A DNA stretch of 64,000 bases from Bimastos eiseni (GCA_959347315.1 OY365814.1:2221661-2285660), one strand, 5' to 3'. Counted from the first letter of the stretch, positions 18,254 through 28,571 are shown. Notes: a model not told the origin generated them from the letters alone. A program made the numbers and translations.

Positions 18254-21200
18254 AGAGAATAATATCCATATGCTAAAGTGTGGATGCCATCTTGCTGAAT
18301 CACTCGTTTATCATCTTCCGCTGAAAGGGCTACCTTGCTGACTTCTTCGGTGTAGATATCGTGTAGGTGCGATCGAATGACATATGACATTCATCTTTCT
18401 CGATTGTTCTCTCTTGGTGAATAAGCAATCTTTGTAGTCTTCGTGAGTGATAGATTTCTTGGCGACATTCTTCTTCACGCCTTTACATTTCTTGTGGTCT
18501 ACTCCCACCATCTTGCACGAATGCAACTTTGATCTTGAACCTACAAACTCTTCGATCTGTTTCCAGCTGCTTCGTCTTTGAACATGCCAATGACCTTTTT
18601 ATTAATCCCAGTTTCTATACCGGATGGATGGTCGTTTGGGATAGTCGCTAGAGTCGAACCTACTTCTAATGTCAGGAGCTCTATCGGTGTAAAAGTCTTC
18701 GGTCTTAATCTCATACGCTAAAGAATCTGCATCTGTAAAAAGTAACTTTGCTCTATCTTCATACTTTTCTTGATGTAATTGTAATGAAAATCGTACATTA
18801 TTGTCTTACTCAAGTCGAAAATACACATACCGAGATATACAGGCTTGTTATAATATAGCTTCGTACGTTTCATGTGAATGGCAATTAGGTTTTCATCAAA
18901 AATAGTTCGAGTGTCGTAACTCGTTCTCGCTGCTAGTTTTATGGCTTGCTTCTCGCCAGAAACCAGTTTTATATCTACGCGAGACTCAATGTCCTCCAAA
19001 GTTTTTCCAAACACACTATTGTTCATTAGTTTAAAAAAGTCTTTCTCGAAATCGTTGGTTGCTCTGGTCCTTAAGTTGGTATTTAGATCGATATATTTTT
19101 TCAGCCAGGCACTTTCTTCAAATTTAATTCCACGATGAATTTTGGTAATCTTCAAGCCTAGGCTTTCATACTGCTTTAAATTTTCGTAATGGACTATGTA
19201 CTTTAATTTATCATTCAGGTTTGGAATGAGTTTAGGTACAGTTGAAGATTCGGGTGTAATATTCTCAGGAGCACGAGGATAGTCGTTGTGAAGATCGTGC
19301 AAATCTCTGTGATATTCCAAGTCGACTTCTAATATACACGGTATTGATCTCCAGTCGTTTAGCTCATCATTACCCATCCACTGGATCCCGTGAGTTGGTA
19401 GATTCTTACACATTGCCCATCCGTACAAATTGTTGGCGTCTAAATAGATTATAAATGATGAAGGCTTGCTGTCGTCAAACGATGGCATGTACTTATTGTT
19501 TGCCTGCCCATAACGATGTGAAATGGTGCTAACACCTCCCCTTATCCCATGTTTAACCATTAGTATCATATCATAATCGCTCAACAACTCCAACTCTACT
19601 CCTGTCAACTTTAGTGCGCCGTCCCAAGCAAGACCTGGTGAAGTATAATACCAGGCGGGATCAAGACCATAGTTCTCACAGCACACATCTCTAAAATTTT
19701 CAAACACGTCAGCGAGCATGAGAACATCACTCACGTTATATAAATCGTGGTATTCTCTAAACGTTTTAAATCCGAATTCGTTCCATACCACCCGTGCATG
19801 GTTGTAGTCTTCGTCACTAATGCCCGAATCGTTAAGTCTGGAATAAAATGCCGACTTTGGTGGTAGTTCTGTTTCATTCAATCGATCCATGGAATTAATA
19901 AAATCGTAAGGATATAAACCTTTTCTAAGCAAGAGATCGAGCTGATTGTTAGAGTAGTGTTTGCTTATGTTTTTACACTGGTCTTTGCTCAAGTTCCTCG
20001 ATAAAGCATCGAGACTCGTTGCCAAAAATCTAAAACTATCGATGAAACGTAATTCGCGTTTAACCTCTACTTCCTTATTTTCTTTATTTACAAATTTATC
20101 AACCACAACTTCTCTGCTAAATGAGATGTACTTTTCTTCGTTGCAGGGAATGCAGTTAATCTTTTCGTTATCATCGCCTCGTAATTTCTTTACGAATAGA
20201 TGACCGTCATAACCGGATATATTATGGAATAATATTGGGAAAAACTTGGGAACTTTATAGTTTAGATACAGTTTTTATGTGCGGCCCCTCTATATTTTCC
20301 AGTTAAATGACAATGGTCTCTAACTCGATCAACACCCAGTTCGCCTTCGCAAATATGACAAACAGTAGCTGAGTCGTATAGAGCCCGATCTTTCTTTCCG
20401 AATATCATTTTCTTTGGAAATTTAAATCGATCATAAATACCTTGTATATTATCTATAAGAGTGTTTATAACTATATGAGCTACATCATTGTCTTCGTTCT
20501 CTGCTGTGAACGTTATGGGGGCTTGTGAATATAGATCATCATCAAAACATTTTATATAATAGCAGAAAGAACTTGGAGCGTGTTTTTGATATTTGTTGGT
20601 GTAGGACATTCTGGGATCTGGTTGACAAGTGTCTATAGGTTTTATTAATGACTCAAAGTCGGCGTACACTACAAAGGGGACTCTCATCTTTCTATAATAA
20701 TTTTTAAAACTCAACATAGTTCCTGGTTCTGGAAGTTCTATCTATTGAGCGTCGTGTTGGGAACAGTACTCGGTGTGTTTATGTAGCGAATCTTTTCTAC
20801 TGAATCCTATGAAGCGTCTTTTACAATAGTGCATTGAATTAAGAGACTTTTTCGTTCGGGCAACCATCAGTCTGTTAAAATTCTTTATCCAACAATAGTG
20901 TTTCTTTTCTCCATCAGAAAACTCCAAATGAGTAATAGATCTACACACCTATCGTTCTCATGCTTTGATAAATATAGTGGGAATAGGTTAACATCTTTCT
21001 CATGACCAAAAACATTAATACTAATATTATTATTTTTCTCAAACTTACTTATCACATTAGCATCCGCTGCTACTGGGAATTCGATACCGGACCAATTAAG
21101 TTCCTCAGACTGTCTAATTAATTCTTTCGTTATTCTTTCTGGATGGTTGTCAACTGGGTTTAAGGCTCTCATTACACACCACTTGAAGCATTCTTCATCT

Positions 21201-22083
21201 TTGTTCTTCATACTGATTATAGCCTCTTCCTCGCCAACTCCTTCGGTAGTGGGATGTAAGAACTACCGTTCAACGGTTTATAAATAACGGTGTTGATATC
21301 TAATTTTTGAACCGCTCTGAGTCTCCAGTTACTACCACGCATCTGGAAGGCGGCCATCGACTCAATAATTTTATCTTTCGCGCTGTTATAAACTTCACTT
21401 ACATCGGTGGAGTCTAGAATCACCTCAGTCCTTGAAACGAATGAAAAATCTGTGGAATCTACTTCTCCAGACTTCATGTCAACGCGCTCCATTGTGCAAG
21501 TAAGGACAAAGTTGACCTTAGTCTGACGATTTTTTGTCAACAAATCTACCGCCTGTGCTCGAACGGCGTCAAGAAAAGATGTGGCATCAATACCGTTAGC
21601 CCCCTCTACCGTGTATTGTTTCGTGAAGCCCTTGATAGCTGAAGCCATCTCTCTAATTTTATGTGTCTTCGTATGAATTTTTCCGAATATAGAATTCACT
21701 TTGGCTTTCAGTGCTTCTAACTTTTCATTCACTTTTCTCTTTGGTTCTCCAGGTATATGCCCTTCGATCCACTTTGCGAATGTATTAATCGCTGATTTTG
21801 TCTTATCGAATATTTTTCGTACTGTTGTGGCTGGCACGGGTTTGGGTGTTGGGATTCCAATGTCGGGAACGGGTGCGTCAAGCAAACTAACATTGGTTGA
21901 GATTGAGGGGGCGCTGTAGGCTTCAATTTTAGCAATCAACTCTGCTTTCCGCAGTCTCGTATACCCAACCAAGCCGCTCTGCTTGGCGATTTTTCTTAAT
22001 TAAATAACAGTTTTCTTCGAGTATTCCATTTTATATTGAGGCGGAATTCCTTTAAGCTGTGACGAGAAAATATTTTCATTCAT
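18247..22083 (-). pseudogene. Protein-primed family B DNA polymerase with long N-terminal extension, heavily broken
   Basis: The start is inferred at ATG 22083 in a TATATATAAAATG box. An early stop follows after about 26 codons, and the reading resumes with a SAP-like LRKIAKQSG…RLRKAELI helix. The N-terminal extension (21972-21217) is helical then beta-rich (an FVLTCTMERVD segment). Next come an FKWCVMRALNP segment, ExoI FVVYADFES (about 20660), and a CHIC…DRVRDHCHLTGKYRGAAH zinc motif of endonuclease-VII type (about 20285-20340). ExoIII YNVSDVLMLAD, PolA motif DANNLYG (about 19430), PolB motif NNSVFGKTLED (about 19020) and a C motif TDADS (about 18720, after a frameshift) follow. Shifts or stops occur near 22000, 21215, 20935, 20744, 20262, 18765 and several times below 18700. 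It would replicate the element. Confidence 0.85.
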
Positions 22084-22093
22084 TTTATATATA
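22081..22093 (-). promoter_or_regulatory. Start-codon TATA box of the polymerase (TATATATAAAATG)
   Basis: Lies about 20 bases inside the right terminal inverted repeat. A second ATG at 22029 also has an AATATAAAATG context and could be an alternative start. Confidence 0.55.
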
Positions 22094-22112
22094 CAAGAAA
22101 ATTTGTGTGTGT

Positions 22113-22409
22113 GATGACTCATCGTCGAAACTGTTGTGAACTCCCCGTGACCTTTGACCTATAGGGAGTATAGGTAGGTGTTTTAACCATGCTTATAGGT
22201 TTGTGCACGCCAGGTCGAAACTTTTGGAAAGTTCCTGGCGTTTTTCCTTGTTATTGATTGATGTTGGTTTTATCCTAGAGCTAGGTTGATGTTGGTTTCG
22301 GTGATTTTTATCCTTGGCTATAGGATAAAAATAGTTTTTAACCTGTTAGGAGGGTGGTTTTAACCTAGAATTAGGTGGTTTGGCCTCGCTTGCTACACTC
22401 TCTACTACT
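22113..22409 (-). repeat. Right terminal inverted repeat of the Polinton
   Basis: Reverse complement of the left repeat. Here the internal palindrome is better preserved (ACGCCAGG … CCTGGCGT arms around AACTTT/AAAGTT). The inner end lies about 20 bases from the polymerase start-codon box. Confidence 0.9.
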
Positions 22410-22415
22410 GAGGGA
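22410..22415. repeat. Right target-site duplication of the Polinton (GAGGGA)
   Basis: An exact match to 6637-6642. The gag frame to the right continues in phase with the frame to the left if one copy of the six bases is kept. Confidence 0.9.
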
Positions 22416-22770
22416 GAAGATGCGTTATCTGATTTGGATAAGCTGTTGGAAATATTTAATCTGGAGCAATTTGTGAATTGCACGCCAACAGAGATTCATC
22501 GTTGGGTTATTGAAAAAAAGCCGAGGACTTTATCTGAAGCTGCGAAATTAGCTGACGAATTTGCAAGTTTGTATAGACCATTTAAATTGGAAAACTCCTC
22601 TGGAGCTAAATTTGAATCAAAAGACCATGTTTCAGGTGTGGATAATTTTGGTTCCCAAAAAGTCCCGAAAAGGTTGAACAGCATGTGGAATTATAGAAAT
22701 ATTTTGACCGTTTTGTGGATACTGTCGACTTCGAGGTCATGTAGTGAAGGATTGTAGAAGTCTAAAGAGG
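22416..22770 (+). pseudogene. gag: gag of the Gmr1-like element, 3' part (SCAN-related, zinc knuckle)
   Basis: Directly beyond the Polinton duplication the reading continues in phase with the left flank: DLDKLLEIFNLEQFVNCTP…HRWVIEKKPRTLSEAAKLADE. This is the gag helical region from which the SCAN domain is thought to derive. A frameshift near 22680-22740 precedes a CGYCRLRGHVVKDC zinc knuckle. The frame opens here only because the Polinton splits the gene. Confidence 0.7.
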
Positions 22771-23310
22771 AAGCAAGCTCGAATGTTCGAGAATAAGCCA
22801 AATTCTATTCATTTAGTTGAAAGTAGAGCAGCAAGTGCGAAGTCCGAGGGTTTGTCTCTTGTGCATGAGGGTTATCAGCCTTTTTGTGCGAGAGCAGACC
22901 TGATCGATAATGAGGGGTCACGCCGTGACGTAGTTCTATTTCGTGATAGTGGTTCTTTGCAGACTTTGCTAAGCAAAAAAAGGGTGAATGAAAATGAGTT
23001 TCATGACACCAGTGAGAAGCGGTTCATTAAAGGCATTTTGGATCAACCTACAGACATTCCACTTGTCAAAATTACTTTACAGTCACCGACTGTAAATGGA
23101 AAAATTCTTTGTGGATTGGTTGACAAATTGCCCCAGGGAGTAGATATTTTGGTGGGCAATGATCTTCCGGAGATAGTTCCGTTAAGTGTAGCGGTGTTGA
23201 CTAGGGCACAAGCGGCCAGAGAAAAGGATTTCATTGGAAATTTACATGGTGTGTCCGCTCAGTCGACCGTACAACCTATGGATTCAGGGGATGGTCAAGT
23301 TGACGATTAG
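22744..23310 (+). pseudogene. Protease region of the Gmr1-like element
   Basis: 188-residue frame. It starts in the zinc-knuckle tail (RSLKRKQARM), has DSG in VLFRDSGSLQTLL (about residue 68), the aspartic-protease active site, and ends with VDILVGNDL and SVAVLTRAQAA, the conserved C-terminus of gypsy-type proteases. An in-frame TAG at 23308 separates it from the linker to integrase. Confidence 0.6.
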
Positions 23311-23316
23311 ACCGCT

Positions 23317-23800
23317 GTGCAATCTGGAAGTCAGTCACTAGTACTTGATGAACCACAAGGTGCATTGTTACGAAATAATAGTGTTGACTTAATGGGTGAT
23401 ACTATTACTTCTGGATTAATTGTTTCGCGAATCGAGTTGATCAGGTTACAACGTGCAGATATCTCGCTAAAGCAATTCTTTATGCTAGTAGAGTCTCAGA
23501 TGGATGAATCTGAACGTTTTCGCTATGTCTTGCAGAACGGGGTGCTTACGCGACAGTGGCGTACTAAGGACACGCCTGTTGGAGGTCTGATTACGCAGGT
23601 AGTCGTGCCGAAAGTACTTCGATGTCCGGTATTGCAAGCGGCGAATGACATTCCTGCTAGCGGTCACTTAGGAATGCGCAAGACTACTTGCTCATTTTTG
23701 GTGGTTTGGTATTTTTTCCGATGTGAGGAAATATTGTCGGACATGTGACATTTGTCAAAGATTAGGGAAAGGTGCAGTTAAGATAAAGGCACAATCACAA
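23317..23800 (+). pseudogene. Integrase N-terminal (HHCC) region of the Gmr1-like element
   Basis: The frame carries a linker (RLQRADISLKQFF…), VVVPKVLRCPVLQAAND and GHLGMRKTT, the start of the HHCC zinc-binding domain. After a frameshift the CxxC pair follows near 23745-23760. Integrase directly after protease is the Gmr1-type order. No DDE core follows, and recognisable sequence ends about 23,800-23,900. Confidence 0.6.
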
Positions 23801-23997
23801 TCACAATGAGCGTGCCCCTTCAAAGCATTGTAATTTTCGTGGCACTTTACCGATCGTTCAGGTTTTGGACTTGTCTTAGGTGGGTTGCCCAAAGTTAAGA
23901 GATCCTTAACAGCAGTGTGGAGGCCATACAATAGCCATATCAAAATGTAAACATTTTAAACTAAATATACGTATTCAAGATCCCAAAGTCATCTTAC

Positions 23998-24246
23998 CGG
24001 TTTCGTGACATCCGTCTCTGGTCTTCAGTTCGTAATGCGTCATGCGATCTGAATGTTCCAATTTACCCGTCTTAGCGTTGAACCAACATCCCACCTCAGA
24101 ATTTAGTTTCTGACCGAAGTCGATTCCGATACACTTCCGGTTGTGCAAGCAGTGAGCTTGGCAGTCGACTAGAGTGGCGTCATCGGTCTTAAGGCCACCG
24201 ATAACGCTCTGATTCAACGACTCCGACCACTGTCCCGAACACGTAC
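23998..24246 (-). CDS. PAN/apple-like cysteine-rich module, internal exon
   Basis: A 249-bp exon between acceptor …GTCATAG (before 24246) and donor CG|GTAAGATG (after 23998), phase 1 at both ends, 82 full codons. The residue pattern is TCSGQW…CQAHCLHNRKCIGIDFG … CWFNAKTG … MTHYELKTRDGCHETG. It matches the exon at 31104-31364 (CSGDW … CKNHC.RDSYCIGVDI … CW … THYDLK … C) in cysteines, length class and phase. Probably an extracellular disulphide-rich domain. Its donor lies only about 100 bases from the end of recognisable Gmr1-like sequence. Confidence 0.7.
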
Positions 24247-24324
24247 CTATGACCAGAAACCCAGAACCCGTTTGCACTTTGCGGTCAATGAGCTAATGAG
24301 CCGAGTACACGGTTTCAACTTATA

Positions 24325-24545
24325 TTCATTCATTGATTCATTACGAAGATTTATCTAGCGTCCCTTCAAGGCTACTATTCCCGACCCCAGCATGGCTGAA
24401 ACGAATAGTTTTAAGGCGAGTGTAACAAGAGTCTGAGTGAATCATGGAGACAAGCTCAGCGCAAACAGAAACTAACTGTGTGACGATAAATTTATCCAGC
24501 GCCAGTTCAAGGCAAGCCAAATAGAGGCACTTCCGAACAGACATA
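24325..24545 (-). repeat. Dispersed repeat copy (TATATAGCG family), two fragments
   Basis: Begins ATTCATTCATTGATTCATTACG, then a TTATCTAGCGTCCCTTCAAGG core, a GGCTGAAACGAATAGTTTTAAGG segment and a second ATTTATCCAGCGCCAGTTC piece at about 24485. The same order of blocks recurs near 24716 and 41726. Confidence 0.55.
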
Positions 24546-24711
24546 ACGCAGAAAAGATGGAAAGGGTAGGCTATATAGTTATCAAGAGCACGTGAACAGG
24601 ATGGAATGGAAAGTCACGTGGTTCATTCATATGTCAGCAACGCATTTTCTGACGGGACGCAGCAAAAACTTACACTTTGGAACGTTGCCGTGTTTCGAAG
24701 TTTAGTAATAC

Positions 24712-25080
24712 TATTCGTTCATTCATTGCGAGAATTTCTGTATAGCACCTCTTCAAGGTGGCAACTCAGAGGCGCTCCCAACCTCAGCGCGACCAAATAA
24801 AATTGTCTTAAGATGAGAGAGAATGTCTGAGAAGAGGTTCTAGGAAGGGAGCGAAGCGTCAAAGGGAGGCCATTCCAAATCGAGGGGCCTACCACTGAGA
24901 AGGCATGGCTCTGCCTGGCGGAGGTGTGACAGTGTTGGGCACGAGACCAAAACTCAAGACCGAGACCAAGACCGAGAGGTCCAAGAACAAGACCGAGACC
25001 AACGGTCCGAAACCAAAACCAAGACAGAGACCGATACTTTTTTAGAAACAATTCAATTTATTAAGACGCTAAAACGGAAA
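24712..25080 (-). repeat. Dispersed repeat copy with retroelement-like tail, joined to a GAGACC-rich hAT-like fragment
   Basis: 24712-24928 contains the ATTCATTGCGAGAATTT…TATAGCACCTCTTCAAGG end. On the minus strand it reads SHAFSVVGPSIWNGLPL, a tail motif common to CR1/RTE-like ORF2 proteins. From about 24929 the sequence starts CAGTGTTGGGCACGAGACC and becomes GACCGAGACC-rich. CAGTGTTG is a typical hAT terminus. A partner end is not obvious nearby. Confidence 0.45.
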
Positions 25081-25544
25081 AATCCTAAGCATAAATTTCA
25101 TTGCTGAAGAATACTAGTCTTAGTAATTGTCAAAAAACAGTTTTACCCGCCACTCTGAACTTTTGCGGGTTCAGCCCTTGGCTTCAGCCTGAGAATATCA
25201 CACTATAAATTACTTACAATATTGGACCCACGGAAGGTAAAATACCTTAAGACATCTGAACAAGTAGAATAACGTTCCATTTGTATGATGCAAAACCTCA
25301 ACATTTGTGAAAGCAAATTATGAAATGGTTGGCTCTGACGCAAATGCACTTTTTTCTGCCCATAGTAACATTCAAATAGGTCCAAAGATCTATTAGTTTA
25401 GTCAGCACGCCAACGATCGATAACAATCGGATAGGGCATAAGCGTCCAGTGTCTCAAACATTCGAAAATGACCGACAAATATCGGAAAAAAATGCTCAGA
25501 TACGGAAAACGACCAAGAACGCTATTTTCAGACGGAGACAAATC
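25081..25544. other. Unassigned spacer
   Basis: AT-rich non-coding sequence between the dispersed repeat and the left LTR. The exact left limit of the LTR is unclear. Nothing recognisable was found. Confidence 0.35.
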
Positions 25545-26683
25545 CCAAGACCGTTCTTATAAGACCACGTCCTTGTTCATTCGCTTGCTACACAATATGG
25601 ACCCTTCTAGAGGCGACTTCCTTCGCCATTACAAACGCAAAACTCGTATCTCTATTGGACGACTGATCACCTGCTGAAACTATTACTAAACCTGGTTGGT
25701 CGGATCTTGGCGTCCCTAGCATAACGTCATATCATTCGGGGCGTACAGTTAATGTCAGAGTTGTATGGTCTCGAGACAGTGTCTCGGTCTCGAAACGTCT
25801 CCAGACAGTTTTTTAGTGTCTCGGTCTCGGTCTCGGAAGCCTGCTGTCTCGGTCTCACTTTCGGTCTCGATCTCGAGGCAGTGTCTCGAATTTTTAGAAA
25901 CTGTCTTGAAGGGAAAGTCTTGTTCTGTCTCGAACAAGCGGTCTCGATAAGTGTTTCAACGACAGTCTAAAGGCTTTCTTTAAACTATTCAGAAGATAGG
26001 CCAATGAAGAGATATCGATAAAGTTAAAACGCGGCAATATAAGAACTATTCTTAGGAATGGTATTATATACAATATAAGATTCAAATCGAAATTAAAAAT
26101 GAACCTTATTCCCGAAAACTGATGCATTAGTATTTTACAGCATTTTATATAGGATCACTTGTCTTTTACTGTCTCGTACTGTTTTGAACCTAGTGTCTCG
26201 GTGTCGGTCTTGAAAATTCCAGTCTTGCATACAACACTAGTTAATGTTTGACTAGCGGCCTTTATGGCTGGGCTTGTTAGTGTCACAGACAGGCAATAGG
26301 TTCCAGGGATTGAGTTACAGCATTATAGTTATACCGCCTAATAGGTTGCGCCGTTCGTAATGAAATTTTCTCTTATTCTTGATCAGTCCGGTTCAGACCA
26401 GATCTTCAGCTGGTTCATGAATTTCTTGTCCGTGGGTCGCAGAGATGGCAGGGGCAGGCGGATCTAACGTCTGCCTCGAGGTGTCGGGTTTCGTTGCTTG
26501 ACACACCGTTGATCTTTGCATACTTCTCGCCGTCTGTATTGAGGCCGTCTGCCTTCGGCGAAATCCATTGATGTCTCCCCTCTCAGGTTTCAGGTAGACA
26601 ACTTCATTCGTAGCTCTCCCACGCCTCTGCTGTCGGTCGATGACTTTCATATAGCGCCATCGTCTAGAGTTTCGCGCGTGACA
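25545..26683 (-). repeat. 3' LTR of the second retrotransposon, carrying a nested insertion
   Basis: It matches 30435-31058 in blocks (for example TTCATTCGCTTGCTAC, GGCGTCCCTAGC, TTTGACTAGCGGC, GGTGTCGGGTTTCGTTGC, CTCTGCTGTCGGTCGATGAC). It starts TGTCACGCG on the minus strand at 26683 and is preceded by a purine-rich GGAGGGAA tract. Without the nested insertion it is about 646 bp, similar to the other LTR. The left edge is approximate. Confidence 0.7.
25755..26238. mobile_element. Non-autonomous hAT-like insertion rich in GTCTCG
   Basis: It interrupts the LTR relative to its partner at 30630. Flanked by an 8-bp direct repeat AGTTAATG (25747-25754 and 26239-26246), the hAT duplication size. 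The ends are near-inverted: AGAGTTGTATG left and, reverse-complemented, AGTGTTGTATG right. The interior holds GTCTCG arrays in both flanks and no transposase. Confidence 0.65.
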
Positions 26684-26697
26684 TTCCCTCCAACCGT
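26684..26697 (-). other. Polypurine tract before the 3' LTR
   Basis: The minus strand reads GACGGTTGGAGGGAA directly before the LTR's TGTC start, as expected for plus-strand DNA priming in LTR elements. Confidence 0.5.
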
Positions 26698-26819
26698 CAG
26701 ACAAGATGTCATTGACGTTTTTTCTCCGTTGTTCGTTCCTTTCGTTCATCGTCAGCTCGTCGAACAGAAGAAAAAAGGAAAAAACAGTACTTACTGTACT
26801 ATAATTACTACAATTCAAT

Positions 26820-27068
26820 CCTGAGGCCTCCGACCCCGTTACTAATGGTCCAATAGGCTAATATTCCTCGGCCCTCGGTGCGAGACAGGTGGTCCGCAAC
26901 AATATTTTTTGATCCAGGCCTAAACTTAAATTCTAATGTACATACACCCGGCTTCTCAGAAAACACATCTGCATGTCTGTCCATACGCTCGAGGAGTTGA
27001 CTTCTCTCAGCGTCAGAAAAATGAGCGGTTCGCCCTTCTTCAATTAAGGTGCTATGTCGAGGTGCAAT
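26820..27068 (-). pseudogene. Fused remnant: RT N-terminal end joined to RNase H C-terminal end
   Basis: In one minus-strand frame, downstream of integrase, the text reads SQLLERMDRHADVFSEKPGV (segment that precedes RT in this clade) and then, at about 26938, EFKFRPGSKNIVADHLSR, the conserved end of gypsy RNase H. The whole RT and most of RNase H are missing between them, and the fusion keeps the frame open. Confidence 0.65.
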
Positions 27069-28060
27069 TCATTCTGATGGATCGATCACCACAATTGACC
27101 CGAAAACACTATCGTGATCATAAACAATGGAACAGTAGTTTACAATGGCTTGCTGAAGCCTCTCGTTGAATTTGCGCATTTTGTTGTCGTGTAAGTGTCT
27201 ACGCTTACCTTCAAGTTCGACAATGTAAGAATATGGGTACTTCACTTGGGTTACTACGCCTGGACCCTGCCAGCGATTATACAACTTGGCGTTCTTGGAG
27301 TCCAAAGCTAACGCAATCACCTTGTCTCCCACTGCGCAGCGCCTTTCTAGACTTCATAAGTTGTAATTCTCTACGTAGCGTCTCTGTTCTAGGGTCGAAT
27401 AATACTCTGCATACAGAGCGGCCGTCTCTAAATTGGACTTCAACTGTTGAAGATATTCTTCCGAAGATTTTCCAATGCTGAATGGTAATTCTCGCTGCCC
27501 CGCCCATGACTCCTTCAAGATGCTGAGGAGTCCTCTGGGCAATGTTCCATAGACCAATGTAAAGGGGTTGACGTGGGTTGTGGCTGATGGACGTTCCCTT
27601 AGACTCCACAATACGAAAGGCAGCAACTTATGCCACCCACGTGGATCGTCTTGGCATAATTTATAAATCATCCCCTTTAAGCTCGAACTGGCCCTCTCGA
27701 CTGTTCCGCTGGCCTCTGGATGCCCGAGGATATGGAACCTCGGGATACATCCTAGACGTGTTAAAAACTCATGAGTTAGCTTACTCGTAAAATTCGTAGC
27801 ACAATCCGTGCAAATTACCTGTGGCACAGAGAAGGTCATGAACATTTGCAAAAACTGCATCGCATACCGCCCGCGCGTTCATAGAGCGTAGCGGATATGC
27901 CATCGGCCATCTTGAAAACCGGTCGACAATCACTAAGGCATAATTGTATTCAGGCTTAGGAATCGAAGGGTCGTCCAACTGGATTAATGACCCCATACAA
28001 TCGGTATTTACAACTGACCATGGAATTTCGTCATTGCGAGGGATAGCCTAGATTGGAATG
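27069..28060 (-). pseudogene. Integrase of the second Gmr1-like element
   Basis: Pieces at about 28060-27781 (WSVVNTDCMGSL, VIVDRFSRWPMAYPL), 27860-27354 (VICTDCATNFTSKLTHEFL with the second Asp; GHPEASGTVERASSSLKG with the Glu) and 27332-27069 (C-terminal KLYNRWQGPGVVTQVKYPYSYIVEL, HDNKMRKFNERLQQ). The DDE residues are visible, but at least two frameshifts separate the pieces. The C-terminal domain is of the GPY/F-like gypsy type. Confidence 0.75.
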
Positions 28061-28280
28061 CGCTGATTGGTCTTCAGAGGTGCCCTTAACTGACAGATTG
28101 GACAAGACGCACAATAATCACGAATTAGATTGTCCATATTCGAAAGAACTCTTCCCCGATCAGTCGATCAGGAAACTCATCGTCTGACCTGGTCGTGGGA
28201 GTTCATTTGTCCGTCTGGTTGTGAGTTTTACCGTCCGTTTGTCTGTCTCTCAGGTCACCATTGACCGCTAATACTGTGTA

Positions 28281-28571
28281 TTAAATAGCGTCCTTCAACA
28301 AATTGCTTATTTGGGGAGTCAAAATTAATTCTTCCGGTAAGTCTGGAACAACAGCGTGCCATACTTTTACATTGGGTGCTATGTTGACTAACCCCTGTGA
28401 TTCGTCGACATCCGGTTTTAACTTCAAACGGATGACGTCACAGACCTGTGAAATTCCCTGTACACCAGTAATTTTGACCTGTTTGTATATTGAGGCCTTG
28501 AGGGGTTCTACCAATGACTTTCTCACACATGCTATATGTGACCCAGAGTCTTCCAGCGCGTTTACGCTCAT
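28281..28571 (-). pseudogene. Protease of the second Gmr1-like element
   Basis: 96-residue frame with SVNALEDSGSHIAC. DSG is the aspartic-protease active site, and a hydrophobic flap region (VQGISQVCDVIRLKL) follows. The zinc-binding part of integrase should follow at 28280-28060 but is disrupted there. Confidence 0.6.

Larger units (their letters stand above)
6643..22409. mobile_element. Polinton/Maverick DNA transposon (integrated virus-like element), 15.8 kb
   Basis: Termini are AGTAG…CTACT with about 290-bp inverted repeats and a 6-bp target duplication. Cargo includes a chromodomain rve integrase, FtsK/HerA-type ATPase, adenain-like protease, protein-primed family B DNA polymerase, double jelly-roll-type capsid protein and penton-like protein. 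This is the canonical Polinton set, overlapping the adintovirus-like gene repertoire. Gene blocks are minus (7836-9279), plus (9283-15892) and minus (15920-22083). Several genes carry frameshifts or stops, so it is a decayed copy. Confidence 0.95.
4672..23900 (+). mobile_element. Gmr1-like Ty3/gypsy retrotransposon, interrupted and 3'-truncated
   Basis: The order is LTR, primer-binding-like site, coiled-coil gag, a SCAN-related gag region, zinc knuckle, protease (DSG), a linker, then the integrase HHCC region. No reverse transcriptase lies between protease and integrase. That is the domain order of the Gmr1-like gypsy clade, in which integrase precedes RT (established for that family). Homology ends near 23,800-23,900 just after the integrase zinc finger, so the integrase core, RT, RNase H and 3' LTR are missing. 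A Polinton (6643-22409) sits inside gag. Multiple frameshifts and stops lie outside the Polinton as well. Confidence 0.7.
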
